Below, one piece after another: positions 12,561-24,333 of a stretch of 64,000 bases of DNA (position 1 is its first letter; each line of letters opens with the position of its first letter). Source of the DNA: Apostichopus japonicus. Taxonomy: Eukaryota; Echinodermata; Holothuroidea; Aspidochirotida; Stichopodidae. The notes under the pieces are model-generated. The model saw nothing but the letters and a program-made list of their open reading frames with translations. It was not told the origin of the DNA and searched no databases. The position numbers and the translations under genes are program-made. The stretch covers positions 42,847,611-42,911,610 of the forward strand of contig NC_092576.1 of the NCBI RefSeq assembly GCF_037975245.1, read 5' to 3'.

Positions 12561-13612
12561 TATCTTTGGGGCGTTCCAATACACCCCAACCAGTTAAGTG
12601 TAGCAATACACCACTATGATAAATTGTATATATCTTTGGGGCGTACCAGTACGCCCCAACCAGTTAAGTGTAGAAATGCGCTTCTATGATAAATTGTATT
12701 TATCTTTGGGGCGTACCAGTACGCCCCAACCAGTTAAGTGTAGCAATACACCACTATGATTAATTACATATATCTTTGGGGCGTACCAGTACGCCCCAAC
12801 CAGTTAAGTGTAGAAATATACCTCTATGATAAATTGTATATATCTTTGGGGCGTACCAGTACGCCCCAACCAGTTAAGTGTAGCAATAGACCACTATGAT
12901 AAATTGTATATATCTTTGGGGCGTACCAGTACGCCCTAACCAGTTAAGTGTGGAAATGCACCACTATGATAAATTGTATTTATCTTTGGGGCGTACCAGT
13001 ACGCCCCAACCAGTTAAGTGTAGAAATATACCTCTATGATAAATTGTATATATCTTTGGGGCGTACCAGTACGCCCCGCCCCAACCAGTTAAGTGTAGCA
13101 ATAGACCACTATGATACATTGTATATATCTTTGGGGCGTACCAGTACGCCCCAACCAGTTAAGTGTAGCAATACACCACTATGATTAATTATATATATCT
13201 TTGGGGCGTACCAGTACGCCCCAACCAGTTAAGTGTAGAAATATACCTCAATGATAAATTGTATATATCTTTGGGGCGTACCAGTACGCCCCGCCCCAAC
13301 CAGTTAAATGTAGCAATAGACCACTATGATACATTGTATATATCTTTGGGGCGTACCAGTACGCCCCAACCAGTTAAGTGTAGCAATACACCACTATGAT
13401 TAATTATATATATCTTTGGGGCGTACCAGTACGCCCCAACCAGTTAAATGTTGAAATATACCACTATGATAAATTGTATATATCTTTGGGGCGTACCAGT
13501 ACGCCCCAACTAGTTTAGAGTAGAAATACACCCCTATGATAAATTGTATATATCTTTGGGGCGTACCAGTATGCCCCAACCAGTTAAGTGTAGCAATACA
13601 CCAAGAAAATTG
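12561..13612. repeat. 70-bp minisatellite with 20-bp palindrome per unit
   Basis: About 15 head-to-tail units of 70 bp. Units start near 12561, 12631, 12701 and so on to about 13553. Two units carry a 6-bp insertion that duplicates CGCCCC. Each unit contains GGGGCGTACCAGTACGCCCC, an inverted repeat with 9-bp arms and a CA centre, then AACCAGTTAAGTGTAG. Only the first unit has a damaged palindrome. Long open frames over the array are by-products of the repeat. Confidence 0.95.
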
Positions 13613-13714
13613 TGTGTGTTTCTCAAAACTACATATCTTCTTTTACACAAGTTGTTGCAAGAAAATAAGAGTACACACTGCCCAATCAATAGTATGTGTA
13701 AAACATAAGGTTTC

Positions 13715-13921
13715 CTAGTTATTCAGCTCAAATTCTTTATCTATAGCTGCATATCTTTCTTTCAAGTCACAGACTTCCCTCTTTGGAAGGCGATTTTTAT
13801 GGGTTAAATTAAAGTCCCAGAACATTAAGGAATGGAAAGAAACTGATGGTGTGTATGGCTGCTTATTTCTTCCTTGGCCACAGTCTAGCAGTTTCCAGTC
13901 TCCAGTCCAGGATCCCTTCAT
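13715..13921 (-). other. Possible 3' part of DUF7869-type relic
   Basis: A 68-codon minus-strand frame directly downstream of the 13946-14345 exon relic. It includes KGSWTGDWKLLDCGQGR and FHSLMFWDFNLTHKNRL. Its composition is protein-like and its position fits the C-terminal part of the same decayed gene, but I cannot match it to a specific domain segment. Confidence 0.25.
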
Positions 13922-13945
13922 CCAATGTAAAATAACCTCATCCTT

Positions 13946-14345
13946 TTAAATTTTAGTGACTTCTCCAAAGTATGGTCGTGTGCTTGAATCAATGAGGTTT
14001 ACGGCTGCTATATACCCAACTTTAATATAGTCAGATACTTCAATAACTTCTTTGGCAAAGTTATAACATTTATATATATCACCACTCTGAAGATCTTCAA
14101 CTCTAAAAGCAAGGAGCAGAAGGGCAGAAGGGCAGAAGGACAGAAGATAGCGGTTCTTATTCTCCCTGTAACAATTATCCATTTGCAAAAACAGATCCTT
14201 CCCAAGAGTATCCTTGTGCTTCACTAGTGTCCACAAATTGCATGTAATGGTCATGTTTGAATCATGTTGGATATGCTTCAGATCAGTCATAACATATACC
14301 TGTATGCAAACTTGTCACATGGACCTTTAGTGTGAATTAGGACAC
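13946..14345 (-). pseudogene. DUF7869-type gene relic, conserved core exon
   Basis: Minus-strand exon-like block with a good acceptor (TTTCTTTTCAG) just above 14345. The first part reads GVLIHTKGPCDKFAYR in one frame and the rest in another, including KHIQHDSNMTITCNLW and LFLQMDNCYRENKNRYL. The pattern GV..H, H(D)SN, then LQ.DNC.RENKNR is the hallmark of DUF7869-type proteins as I recall them, a family abundant in cnidarian, hemichordate and echinoderm genomes with no assigned activity. A frameshift near 14295 breaks the frame, so this is a decayed copy. It follows the block at 14889-15042 across an intron of about 540 bp. Family membership is from memory. Confidence 0.5.
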
Positions 14346-14889
14346 CTGAAAAGAAAGAGAAGAATGAATATATACTACTTCATTGACATGTATGATAAAG
14401 AGGTTGTTATTACTTGTTTTCTGCTATTAAATAAAGTTTGATAATTAACCTACTATGTGCTTTAACAAAAAAAACACAGTCACATAATATTTGATGGATA
14501 CTAAGGCCATTATCTTTATCAGAACAACAAATAAAGAACAGAATTGATTTGACCTCAACCAAAACAATAGGAACACTAGACTTCTTGTAACCTTAGGTGT
14601 CCATCCTTATACTACTTATGAAGATAATCAAACTTCCCCTCTTGAGACACTGTGTTGTAAAACAAGGCATCGTACAAACAAACACCCTGTATAAACACCC
14701 ACACACACATGCTGCTCACGCACATACATACTGTACTATACACCAACATGACATCACAATTTCATACTGTAGGATTACAATTTCTCGGAAACCAGAAAAC
14801 GTGATGTTTACACTTATAATGACATAAACACTTTCCGGTCACTTCATAATACCATGGAGGTAAAACAGACCTCCATGATAATACTGACC
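14345..14889. other. Intron-like gap within the DUF7869-type relic
   Basis: Sequence between a clear donor (CAG/GTCAGT on the minus strand at 14889) and the acceptor at 14345. It contains short CA/TA-rich stretches and no other feature. Confidence 0.4.
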
Positions 14890-15042
14890 TGTTATGTGGA
14901 TGTGGATGTTTTACATCCTTATCACTCTGGACAAAATGTGGCAGATCAGTCTTTGATTGGTCCATTCCATCGACTATAAGGGTATTCAGTTCCAAAGAAA
15001 CCTGGCACGCCTTAGTGCGGGCAAGATGTTACTGCTCTCCTT
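14889..15042 (-). pseudogene. DUF7869-type gene relic, DGMDQSK exon
   Basis: Minus-strand exon-like block ending in a consensus donor (AACAG/GTCAGT). It encodes LNTLIVDGMDQSKTDLPHF followed by VQSDKDVKHPHPHNR. The DGMDQ.KT..PHF motif is what I expect immediately upstream of the DNC.RENKNR core in DUF7869-type proteins. An in-frame TAA lies near the start of the block, unless an acceptor just before it is used. Joining this exon to the next does not keep the frame, which supports loss of function. Confidence 0.5.
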
Positions 15043-15352
15043 TTGACCTAGTAAAAATAGAACATATTATGATACAAAATAAACTCTTAACTGATACAGG
15101 GTTTACGATATCAGATAAGAAATATTGATTTGAGTTTTGATCCAATATCATTTGAGAAATAATGTAAATGATATATGGGTCAATCCATGCCAAATCAACA
15201 GATTTTTGGGTCGATTCCACGTCGACCCTCTTAGAATCGCCTGGAAATGATATGGTGTCTTGCCATATGTCTCAAAGGATGAAATTGGGCAAAAAAAAAA
15301 TTTGAAAACTTTTTCGTTGCTAGGTTACGACCCCGCCTACTGTAGCAACCAA

Positions 15353-16548
15353 CTTAAAGTGGCGAAAATGAGAGTTACATCAGCCCTACAGAAACATGCT
15401 TGCGAGGGCAAACAGTGGTAACATTGTATCTTCATTCAAGGAGACCACGTAAAACAACATTAGAAACTATTGAAATGTTATTTATTAAAAGGGTTCTGTC
15501 TAGTACTCTTTGACTCCCTCTCACCCCCCCCCCCCAACACCCTCCCCATAGTGCACTATGCAGATTTGTATGCATATATGTTACTGAATTTTAATACGGC
15601 AAAGAGACTGCATAAACATGCATTCAAGGTATACTGAATTATTTGGTAAGGTAATCTTCTGCTTCAAATTGTCTGTATGCATGTAACTCACCCCCTTCCA
15701 ACCAAAACCTCTACCCAACCCTATATCAGATTAGAATATGAATGTGAACCAGTGCATACATACAGTGTGCACTATATATGTGTGTATCATATGTGTATAT
15801 ATGTGTGGTCATTCCATTCAATACTGTGCATATTTCAGTATCATTTTAAATATTTGCAATTTAGTGTATGCTTTTGCTAATTCAATAATTAAGAGACTTT
15901 CAATAATTTCAAAGGAATGTTTAACCAGTACATAAATGTGCAGTGTGTACTGTACATGTTTTTGGACAGTGTTTGTTTAATAGTAATTGGTGTAGAATAA
16001 CACTGTACTGAACATGTACACACATATATAGTGCAAAGTGCATATTTCAATGTCTTTTTAAATATTTGCAATGTAGTGTATAATTCTTTTGCTAATTCAA
16101 TAAATTAAAAGACTTTCAATAATTTAAAAGGAATGTTTAACCAGTAAATACATGTACAGTGTGTATACTGTTCATTATCTTGGACAGTGTGTATTTAATA
16201 GTACTTGGTGTAAAATAACACTGTACTGAACATGTACACACATATATAGTGCACACTGTGGACCATACCAATAATTCAGTATACCTTGAATGCATGTTTA
16301 TGCAGTCTCTTTGCAGTAAAAGTCAGTCACATACTGTATGCATGTATTCAAATATGCATAGTGCACTATGGGGAGGGTGTGGGGGGGGTGGAGTCAAAGA
16401 GTATTAGACAGAACCCTTTTAATACATTTCAATAGTTCTTAATGTTGTTAGCATGATCTCCTTGAATGAAGATATAATGTTACCACTGTTTGCCCTCGCA
16501 AGCATGTTTCTGTAGGGCTGATATAACTCTCATATATGCCACTTTAAG
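15353..16548. repeat. 1.2-kb fold-back (long inverted repeat) element
   Basis: The left arm, about 15353-15653, is complementary in order to the right arm, about 16262-16548. Matching blocks include CTTAAAGTGGC / GCCACTTTAAG at the outer edges, the CAAACAGTGGTAACATT block, the GGGTTCTGTCTA block, CATAGTGCACTATG and GCATAAACATGC. Arms are about 290-300 bp with several indels. The roughly 600-bp centre is internally duplicated. No transposase or clear target-site duplication was found. It sits in what would be an intron of the DUF7869-type relic. Confidence 0.85.
15828..16255. repeat. 212-bp tandem duplication in fold-back centre
   Basis: Two adjacent copies (about 15828-16039 and 16040-16255) share long blocks, including GCTAATTCAATAA, AAAGGAATGTTTAACCAGTA, TAACACTGTACTGAACATGT and CACACATATATAGTGCA. 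They have diverged by small indels and substitutions. Confidence 0.85.
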
Positions 16549-16559
16549 CTGCTCTCCAG

Positions 16560-18790
16560 AGCATTAATAACTTATATAAAATATGATTTAGCACATTCTT
16601 TGCATCATAACTATACATATCTTACTAGTTTGTATTGAAAACCAAAAATAAAACTTCTAATTGTGACCAAATTTGACCTTGAAATGCCCAAAATAGCTGT
16701 TCACAGACATCGTTCGACATCTATGACCCTGGAAATGCAGTTTATTTGTAGTCCTTATGCTAGTGGACCACCCTCTTAATTGTTAAGCACCTGTATGCTA
16801 ATGCTAAGAAGTTGTTGTCATTTGAATTACTCAAATCAGCTTGTGCAAGCATTTTCATACATATGAACGAGGTGATTTTCGCAATTTTCGAGTCAGAAAT
16901 TTGAGTAGATAACACAAAATACACAACTTTTTTACTTGAGTTTCTAAAAATAGTGTCAATACGCTCCTGAAAAATGGTATTTAAAAAAAAAATTGAAATA
17001 TACCCACAGGCCCAAAATGGACCCCCCAATTAGGGCCAGAAGTGAGATTTCTTAAGTTTGAGGGCGCTGTTCATAAAACGTACCACCCACTTGACTTTTT
17101 TTTGCACTTTTCCCGTACAACTACTACTGGGCAAGGATCCTATGGAAATTAAAATTCAAACATGCCTTTGCTTGTGAATATAGAGCACACTCAGAGTAGG
17201 GCCAGAAAAGGCCCGGGCTATCTCATTTTCTGCCATTTTAATTACTTGTTACGAAAACTTGAGACCGATCCAATGACCTTTCTCTGAACTTTAGGGTTTA
17301 TCATCTTAGTTAGGGCTACTATATCCAATTTGTAGTTCAAGCAAGTTTTTGAAAGAGATAAGTGTTAACTAGGAGCATCACTGACACACCCACACATATA
17401 GAGGACTTGAAGGAATAGTCTTTCTATTGCTTTTGACTTCTGCAAGGATTCAAAAAGGAAAGCAGACATCAACTTTTAATTCTAAATTAGTAAAATATTT
17501 TGACTCACTTAAGATGATTAAGATGAACTTCTTGCAATTGTCGGCATTCTTCATTTTCCTTTCCACTCCTTGTTCTTTCCGCTACCTCTTTCAAGTACCA
17601 CTCACAGTAAACTCAGTCGTCTAGAAAAATATAATGTTGAAATACTTTAATTAAGCATTTAAAGTATAAGTTTTACTTCACACAATGGTGTAAAATTGAA
17701 CTGCTTAACCTAATCAAGAAAAAGTTATGTAGTGATTAGTGATAGAGTTTTATTGTGTCAATTTGAACCATGTTGTTTTCATGAATACCCATAGAATAAT
17801 GCAATGAGCATGTTGAAATTTTTTACTAATTATAACTGAAGTTAAGCATTCTTTTAGGTACTTTAGAGAATTCCTTTAAAGGAGTATAGGGTGTTGAGAG
17901 TAGCTAATTGAGAAAAGAACAAGTAAAGCTGTACAACATCTTCTCATGTTATTTATTAGACCAATTGATAGGGATGTTTGGAAATAAGACCCTAATCATT
18001 TTCCCAGACAGTTGAGGTAAATGTCCTCAAAGGTGGAAATTAAAACAATTAAAGAAGTTTGACCAAAGGTAAGCATTTTTCAATTTCTGGCATATTTGGG
18101 GGAACTTTCTGAAAATGTCACTATCTAAGGGAGTTGTTCATTGACATTTCAGCAGAAAGCACTTTTACTCCTGATTTGAGTGGAGGTTGCAATCAAACTT
18201 ACTGTATGTCACATGTTCTTTAGAACTACTTTAAATCAAAATTTTTGACAATAATTCTAATGTTTTTAAGGAATGATAATGCAGCTTTAGTGGTACACTA
18301 GCTGTGAGGTGTATTCTCTCCAGTATGTACAGTACAGTCTTTGTGCTTGCTGAAGCTGAAGCTAACAATAGAGACACATGAATTTTTCTGAAGAGATGTT
18401 TAATGGACTGCACATGTAGTTAACTAAACAGATTAAATGTCACTGGATTGTATGAAGTTAAAGCCTCCATAGTCAGCAAAGAAAAAAGGATGCAATGCCT
18501 GTGGTTTTGACACCCCGGGCTATAACCCACCAATTGTGATTGATCAGCAGACCATGTACAGTACTTGAAAGTTATCATTTGTAATGTACACAGCTATTGT
18601 TTGTGTGATAATTCTGGCAAAACAGTCTTACAACAGCACTTTCGACCTCACAAGTTTCAGTATACTTTATCAATGTCTTTATGCTAGTTAATCAATTTAA
18701 AGCTACTAGCTATGAGGAATTTGAAATTTTATTCCCCTTTTCCCATGCAATGTATGCAACAATAACTGTCATAAATCCATGCACATTCAC
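16560..18790. other. Intergenic or intronic, no gene recognised
   Basis: AT-rich DNA with only short open frames. It may be intron between parts of the minus-strand DUF7869-type relic. No repeat or RNA gene was recognised. Confidence 0.4.
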
Positions 18791-18802
18791 AAGATAAAAT
18801 AA

Positions 18803-19398
18803 TTAGGAATCTTGAACTCTTCTAAAGATTTCCATAAAGTATTCCTTGGAAATGATGCTTTGTTCACCAATGCCAATTTCTATCATTTCCTTCTTCATGC
18901 GTGCATGGAGAGAAGTCTTTGTGTATGACACTGGAAGGTGCACTTCTGTTTTGTGGGGCATGTAATCTCCAATATGTTCAAATAAACACCTCACCCAAGC
19001 TAGTGCAAATGGAGTTTTTGTTCTCATCCTTTTCTTGCCTTTATTGCCATGAATTGCATTTTTCTTGCCAACTTGAAATTATTTCAGACAATCTTTGAAT
19101 AACTTGCTACTAATACCAAAGAACATACAAAATGCTTTCTCACATACAATCTTCCCACAAATTACATAAATAGAACAAGATTTGTCTCAGGTGTGACATG
19201 ATCTTTCCTGATGAATCCAAATCTTGTCCTGAGTGAATTGCTTTAGCTCAGTTTCCCTCACTTCACTAACCTCTAGAAAAGACTGTTCTAGGTCATCGTA
19301 AGAAAGCGATTTGATACAGCTACCATCACAGCAATCAGATTGGAACATAGGCAGAGGATCAAATGCTTGATTGCGTCTCCTTCGTTTTATCTCACTCC
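18803..19398 (-). pseudogene. DUF7869-type gene relic, N-terminal exon
   Basis: The minus-strand block starts after a strong acceptor (TTTTTTTTTCACCAG, just above 19398) and stays in one frame for about 590 bp, interrupted only by a TGA near 19190 and a TAA near 19085. Readable segments in order are FDPLPMFQSDCCDGSC, LKQFTQDKIWIHQ, IYVICGKIVCEKAFCMFFGI, GNKGKKRMRTKTPFAL and VHLPVSYTKTSLHARMKK. The order of a CC..C motif, VC..AF...GIS, HG.KG and HLP matches the region upstream of DUF7869 as I recall it. One frame with two stops suggests a recently lost gene copy or a transposon-carried gene. Confidence 0.5.
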
Positions 19399-19399
19399 T

Positions 19400-21040
19400 G
19401 GTGAAAAAAAAAGGTTTTGATCACATGAAGAAATTGATGCAGAAAATTCTCTGGCAATACCAAAGCTACTGCTACTACTTCCATTTGAACTTATGTCAAG
19501 GTACAACCACAGCGAATCATTTGTTGTATCTGGAGAAATAGTACTGATGTTGTGACTCACAGTGACTGCCCCATTCAAACGACAGTGAAAGTTTTGTTTT
19601 AGTATGATTATTTAAAGTTGGTTCCTCTTCCAAATTTTCCATTTCATTATCCATGCTCACGTTCCTTTTAAGTGTATAAGGTAGGGATGTATTTCCCTTG
19701 CTTTTGTGTGGAGATGAGAAAAGAGTTGGCTCAATGTCCAATTTGTCAGGATCATCCTCTTTACATTCTGACAGAAAACTGGTAATTTGTTAAAATTTGT
19801 AAGGTTTCCTTCACACATTTTGTTTCCCATGTAAGTGGAGCACAATGACAAATGAGCACAACTAAATCTTCATTTACTCAGCTGCACACCACAATAATAT
19901 GAGCCATGAATGTGAAACAGTATCCAAAGGCATGCATTGAAAGAGTAAGTCCTCAGAGCATGACCACTGCTTAACAGTTTTACTCCCTTTCTGTGGTTAA
20001 CCCTGCTTTTGAAGACTGTATATATTCACTGTTGGTTGCTGCAGTATAGACTGCCTTACACTGTGATATGAACTGGCTAGGTGTCATATGATCCTTTATT
20101 GACACACTGTTTGACCACAACCAAAGGGACAAAGTTTTCAGGTTTTATTTCCACAATGGAGTTGCAATCAGGCAAGACAATATTGTTGTGATTGATTGCT
20201 TCTGAGGTTAGTATATACTTTATGCAGACTGTGTAGCCCTGTTATGAAATCTTGCACATCTGTGAGGTACTGTATGTGGATGTATGGAGGGAGAGGACTT
20301 CTCAAATGTCAGTATCAATGCTGCAATGTTGAAAAGTGAATTTTTAGTTGACAATATTTTGTCGAAATGGTAGTGTTCTACCAAACTTCAGTACAACTTG
20401 TAAAAAAGGACAAAACTCATTAACTTCAATAAAATAGCCTGACCTTCAATAATTTTCCTAGCCATTGGGACACAGTCCCTAGTTCCCACAATCACACATA
20501 GTGAGAGCAACAAATGTGAGTAAAAATCTGCACACTGGACCATGCAGGGACATATATATACCAAAACTGTTATTTATGTTTTTTTATTTTTTTCTTGGGG
20601 GGAGGGGCATGTTTGTAACTGGAAAAGCCTGAAATAAATTATAGCAATATGCACCATGTACAGTATGCAATAATGAAGTATATGAGCCTATTTGCTGCTA
20701 TAAAGATTAAATTTGAAAATTAGCACTTACCTAAGTTCTTAAATCTGTTCTTGGACTTGTGCTTTTATACAAGATCCAGATCAGATCCTCTGATTTTATC
20801 GGACGATCATCTCTCCACGGGGTAAACTGATGCATTGATCCAGTCGCATTTGCACTCGAGCCGTACTATGGATCTGATCCTTGCCCGGGCCGGTAAAAAA
20901 TTCGGATTGGAAATGTGTCATTCGCAGCCGGAAATCGCGTACTAGTAGTACATTTGGTCCAAAACTTTCGTTTTCAATGTTCATAGCCTAGGCTAGAGTG
21001 ACAATGCTACGTAAGATGCATAGGTCAGTTATGATTATTA
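19400..21040. other. Upstream region of the minus-strand relic
   Basis: Short minus-strand frames near 19387-19851 are Ser/Thr/Asn-rich and could be an N-terminal low-complexity exon of the same gene, but they overlap in different frames and cannot be assembled. The rest, up to the Harbinger fragment, shows nothing I recognise. Confidence 0.3.
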
Positions 21041-21047
21041 TGTTGTA

Positions 21048-21308
21048 TTGTATCGACGATGGTCAGGAATTCAGGATGCAAGCTTTTTACGAAAAACACC
21101 CGATTTCGAAGAAGAGTTGACGATAAAAATCGTGTCAGTATGGACGCTAGCAACAAGTGTAGAATTTAAAACGATAGGCTCAATATTCGGAGTTGCCCTG
21201 GGACAGGGAGTACAACGTATGTGTCATAACACACGCTGTTTTTGTGCGATTACACTTACAGTATCTACTGTACTACCAGGGAGTTGTAATGGGTTGCGGC
21301 ACAGCTGA
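21048..21308 (+). pseudogene. Harbinger-type transposase fragment
   Basis: An 86-codon frame contains VSVWTLATSVEFKTIGSIFGV. It resembles the helix-turn-helix part of PIF/Harbinger (HARBI1-like) transposases, whose usual pattern is (A)V.L..LAT..EYRTI..LFGV..ST. The downstream VQRMCHNTRC then fits the C.IVH..C segment with an indel. The DDE catalytic region is absent, so this is a short, non-functional remnant. Identification rests on remembered family patterns. Confidence 0.5.
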
Positions 21309-21373
21309 TCTGTCAATCACTTAAAACTAGTACGGGGTGGCCAAAGGTCATTTACGGTTAGCATAATAATAAT

Positions 21374-21880
21374 CAGGGTTACCAGCGACAAGTAACAAAA
21401 AAACGTTAGATTTGCCAAAATAAAACCCCAGAAAACGCTAGATAATCAGTTTCACTCACTTGTTATGTGTTGTTTTCAATAATTCGTTGACTGTTCGTTG
21501 CACTGATTCATATCATAGGCAGTCTAGTGATTATTTTAACAAGTTAAAACGGTTAATAGCAATCAGGAAATAATACAAGAAAATTAACTGTGGATTTTAC
21601 AAAAATACTGATTCAGTCCTAATGAAAAACCCAAGTATGAAAAACCCATTAATATTAAAGCAGTTCACGCGGTATTATAGTGTAAAAGCCACGGAAGCCA
21701 ATAAATATATTTTATTGGGTTGCCAAGTGGTAATTTGGTCTCAAAGTTTCAGAAAACAAAGTAATTATTTTGTGAATTACCGATTTGGTGCGATTTTTGA
21801 TAAAACGTATGCTGGAATCCTAGAAAGGTGAAAAAATACGCTAGATCTATTGTGTGAAAAGGCTAACGCTGGTAACCTTT
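21374..21880. mobile_element. 507-bp hAT-like non-autonomous element
   Basis: The left end CAGGGTTACCAGCG and the inverted right end AAAGGTTACCAGCG match at 12 of 14 positions. The flanks ataataat (21366-21373) and ataatagt (21881-21888) match at 7 of 8 positions, as expected for the 8-bp duplication made by hAT transposases. CAGGGTTACC-type ends are typical of that superfamily. A 69-codon frame inside has no transposase features. Confidence 0.65.
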
Positions 21881-21889
21881 ATAATAGTA

Positions 21890-23190
21890 CTGTAGTAGAC
21901 TTGTTTAGTTGTACTGTGTAAAAATATGCACTATGCGGAGTTCTCATCAGTATTACTTGTCAAACACACATGCATGCCTATAGTCTTATTTGTGTTAGGT
22001 TAGCCTTTCTGTAGAAGTATTCATTTGTGGTTTACATGGATACATTTGGAAAATGTCGCTTTCACTTGTTTGTAAACAGTAGCACGGTGGGGTATGGGGG
22101 CAGGGGCATGGAGATCTGCCCCACATCGATGCTAACCCCAGCTCCCAACGACTTTGCTGATCCTATATAAACAACGGTCGACCTGACCACCTCCCCCCCC
22201 CCCCTCCCCACCCAAAAAAATAGCTGCATGCTTGTAAGATAAATTATGGTATATTTTTTTTCAGCCAGCTTGTGATCATAACATTAAAATCACTTGCTAT
22301 AAAGAATATCATTATATCCCCACCCCCACCCCCGCCTCACCCATACACAAACACATACACATTTCTGTTGCGACAAGTCCATTACAATATAGTCCTAGCC
22401 TACGGCGCTCAACCCTCCGATTTTCTACAGCCATAGCTATTTTCACTTAATTAATCGCACTAACATTGACAATACATTTAAAGCCTCCTAATGTGGCAAA
22501 ATACATCAAACTTTCATGATAATTTTGGAAAACAGTAAAATGCTTGTGTCTAATTGATAGGGTTATTTTAATTTTGTTTGGAGCATAATTATACAAATTT
22601 ACCAATTTACTCTGTGCATTGTGATCAACTCCTAGCTGAATCATGTTACTATATAAAGGAAAATACCTAGTCTCCAACAAAAGAGGGAAAAAACATATTT
22701 TAGCAACAAGATGGAATAGAGGGCGTACTTTTTTGCGACGTGGAAAACACACATATCTCTGGATCTAAAGGTGTTACAAAATCCTCCTTTACATATGTCA
22801 TTGTCATTAACACAATTAAAAAGATGGGTAAAATTCAAGGTCATATGTATCAATTTGAGAAAAATATCATGTATACATTTTACAACCAAAATTGTTTATT
22901 CGCCGACTCTAGGCATATACTCTCATTTAGGATTTGTTCACATTCAGCACTTCTTATTGATTAATATTTTCGGAAATAAGATTGGAAACTGATATGCAGA
23001 AGTTATACACAAAATCTATCACATTTAGGGTTGAGGATCTCGCCACCACCTATAGTTAGTGATGTATTGAATTCGTATAGATTATGCCCGCACGTCATTG
23101 AGATTTAAATTTTGTAATTTTTGTGAAATAATATGTGATACGGAAAAACAGATGTACTTCGGGTTCTTCATCCATCATTACTGTCCTCTT
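21890..23190. other. Intergenic, no gene recognised
   Basis: Contains a poly-C run near 22190-22205 within pyrimidine-rich sequence and a CA-rich patch near 22320-22360. Short open frames on both strands lack recognisable features. Confidence 0.4.
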
Positions 23191-23194
23191 TCAT

Positions 23195-23536
23195 GTAGTA
23201 CAGGGGGGGGGGGGCACATCACTTACTTATGGAGGCACAATGTGTATTGTTTAATGCCGTCCTGGGGGAGGGGTGATAGGGGAGAGTTCTCCCTTCCACT
23301 TTGTGAATTTTGGATCAATTTTAAGGGTCCTCAGATGCAATCTGGTGCTATATTTAGCAACTTGAAGTAATTTTCGGGCTTGCATCTGTCCAATATTGAT
23401 GTTTTTAATTTAGGCAAATAAAGATTTTTGTCTGAGTATTTTTGTTAACACTACAACCGCATCTGAAGGGGAAGGGCACCTGGGGCACGATTTTTTTCAG
23501 GCCCCAGCCCCCCCCCCCCCCTTCGGCGACGCCACT
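23195..23536. mobile_element. Partial GC-ended element related to the 46974-47325 MITE
   Basis: The sequence from about 23255 shares ordered blocks with the 47-kb MITE: CCTGGGGGAGGGGT, then CTCAGATGCAAT and TGGTGC. It ends in poly-C followed by GCGACGCCACTG at 23536, the expected right-end type. A matching left end and target-site duplication were not found, so the left boundary is uncertain. Confidence 0.4.
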
Positions 23537-23539
23537 GAT

Positions 23540-24325
23540 GGGTACGTCAATGGTACTTAATGGTAACGGGTTTCTTACTATCATAGGAGGCACCCCATAC
23601 TATAGCCCATCTATCAAAACGGGAAAAAGACATTACGATTAACATATATACATAGACAACATATGTACTGCACGCAGCCGCGTACACTACACATATACAT
23701 ATTGGTTAGCATGCATGTGTGCCCACGCTTTATTGTGCCCACGCTTAGGCATTGTGCCCACGCTTGAGAAAGTATGACTGAAATATAGTAGTCTTCACAG
23801 AAACTGTTTGAAAATTAAGCGATTTAGAAGGCATTTAAACCCAATACAAACGAGTAGACCCTTTAGGAACTGCACTATTTAAGAAGCCTATATATTACAA
23901 ACTTTCTTGAATCCTCTTTCCGACCCCCCCCCCCGCCTCTTTATTTTTCAAAGGTGTTGCATACGGGGAAGTTTTGGTCTCCAGTTAGGTTCAAACCTTG
24001 TTATATGCAACTACAATAGGTTACTTCGAAGGCTTAAAGTTATGATGTATTGGCCCCATATATGCTACATATTAAAATATGGTCACCTTTGGGTAAAATT
24101 CTTAAACCGTTTGATTACCATCTAGGAGGAATTTTACCTCACTGGGAAATTCAGTCATCTATAGGTGCCTATGACATACCGATCTTGAGAGACATTTACA
24201 TATTGGTATACGTTGTCGTATGTATCCGTGTCGGTTTCTTGAAAAATATACGAACTCAGAAGTTCAATGGTAATGCAGGACACTGCGAGTTTCGCCCGTG
24301 TATTATTCGACGTGCCGTGTGTATA
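23540..24325. other. Intergenic, no gene recognised
   Basis: The phrase GTGCCCACGCTT occurs twice near 23720-23750, and TGTGCCCACGCTT again near 23755-23767, a tiny direct repeat. A poly-C run lies at about 23924. No credible gene. Confidence 0.4.
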
Positions 24326-24333
24326 CGTACACT

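Noticed and set aside
12948-13399. Open frames with the repeated peptide ISLGRTSTP.
   Set aside because: They follow the 70-bp minisatellite with a changing frame and no start or splice context.
12561-13612. Palindromic repeats at regular spacing considered as a CRISPR array.
   Set aside because: The sequence between palindromes is itself repeated, so there are no unique spacers, no cas genes are near, and the window is eukaryotic.
22070-22410. Possible element with ends AGTAGCACGGTGG and CCTACGGCGCT.
   Set aside because: The ends match poorly and no target-site duplication could be found.
22447-22889. Overlapping minus-strand frames of 101 and 82 codons.
   Set aside because: No domain, no splice context, overlapping frames and AT-rich composition suggest chance.
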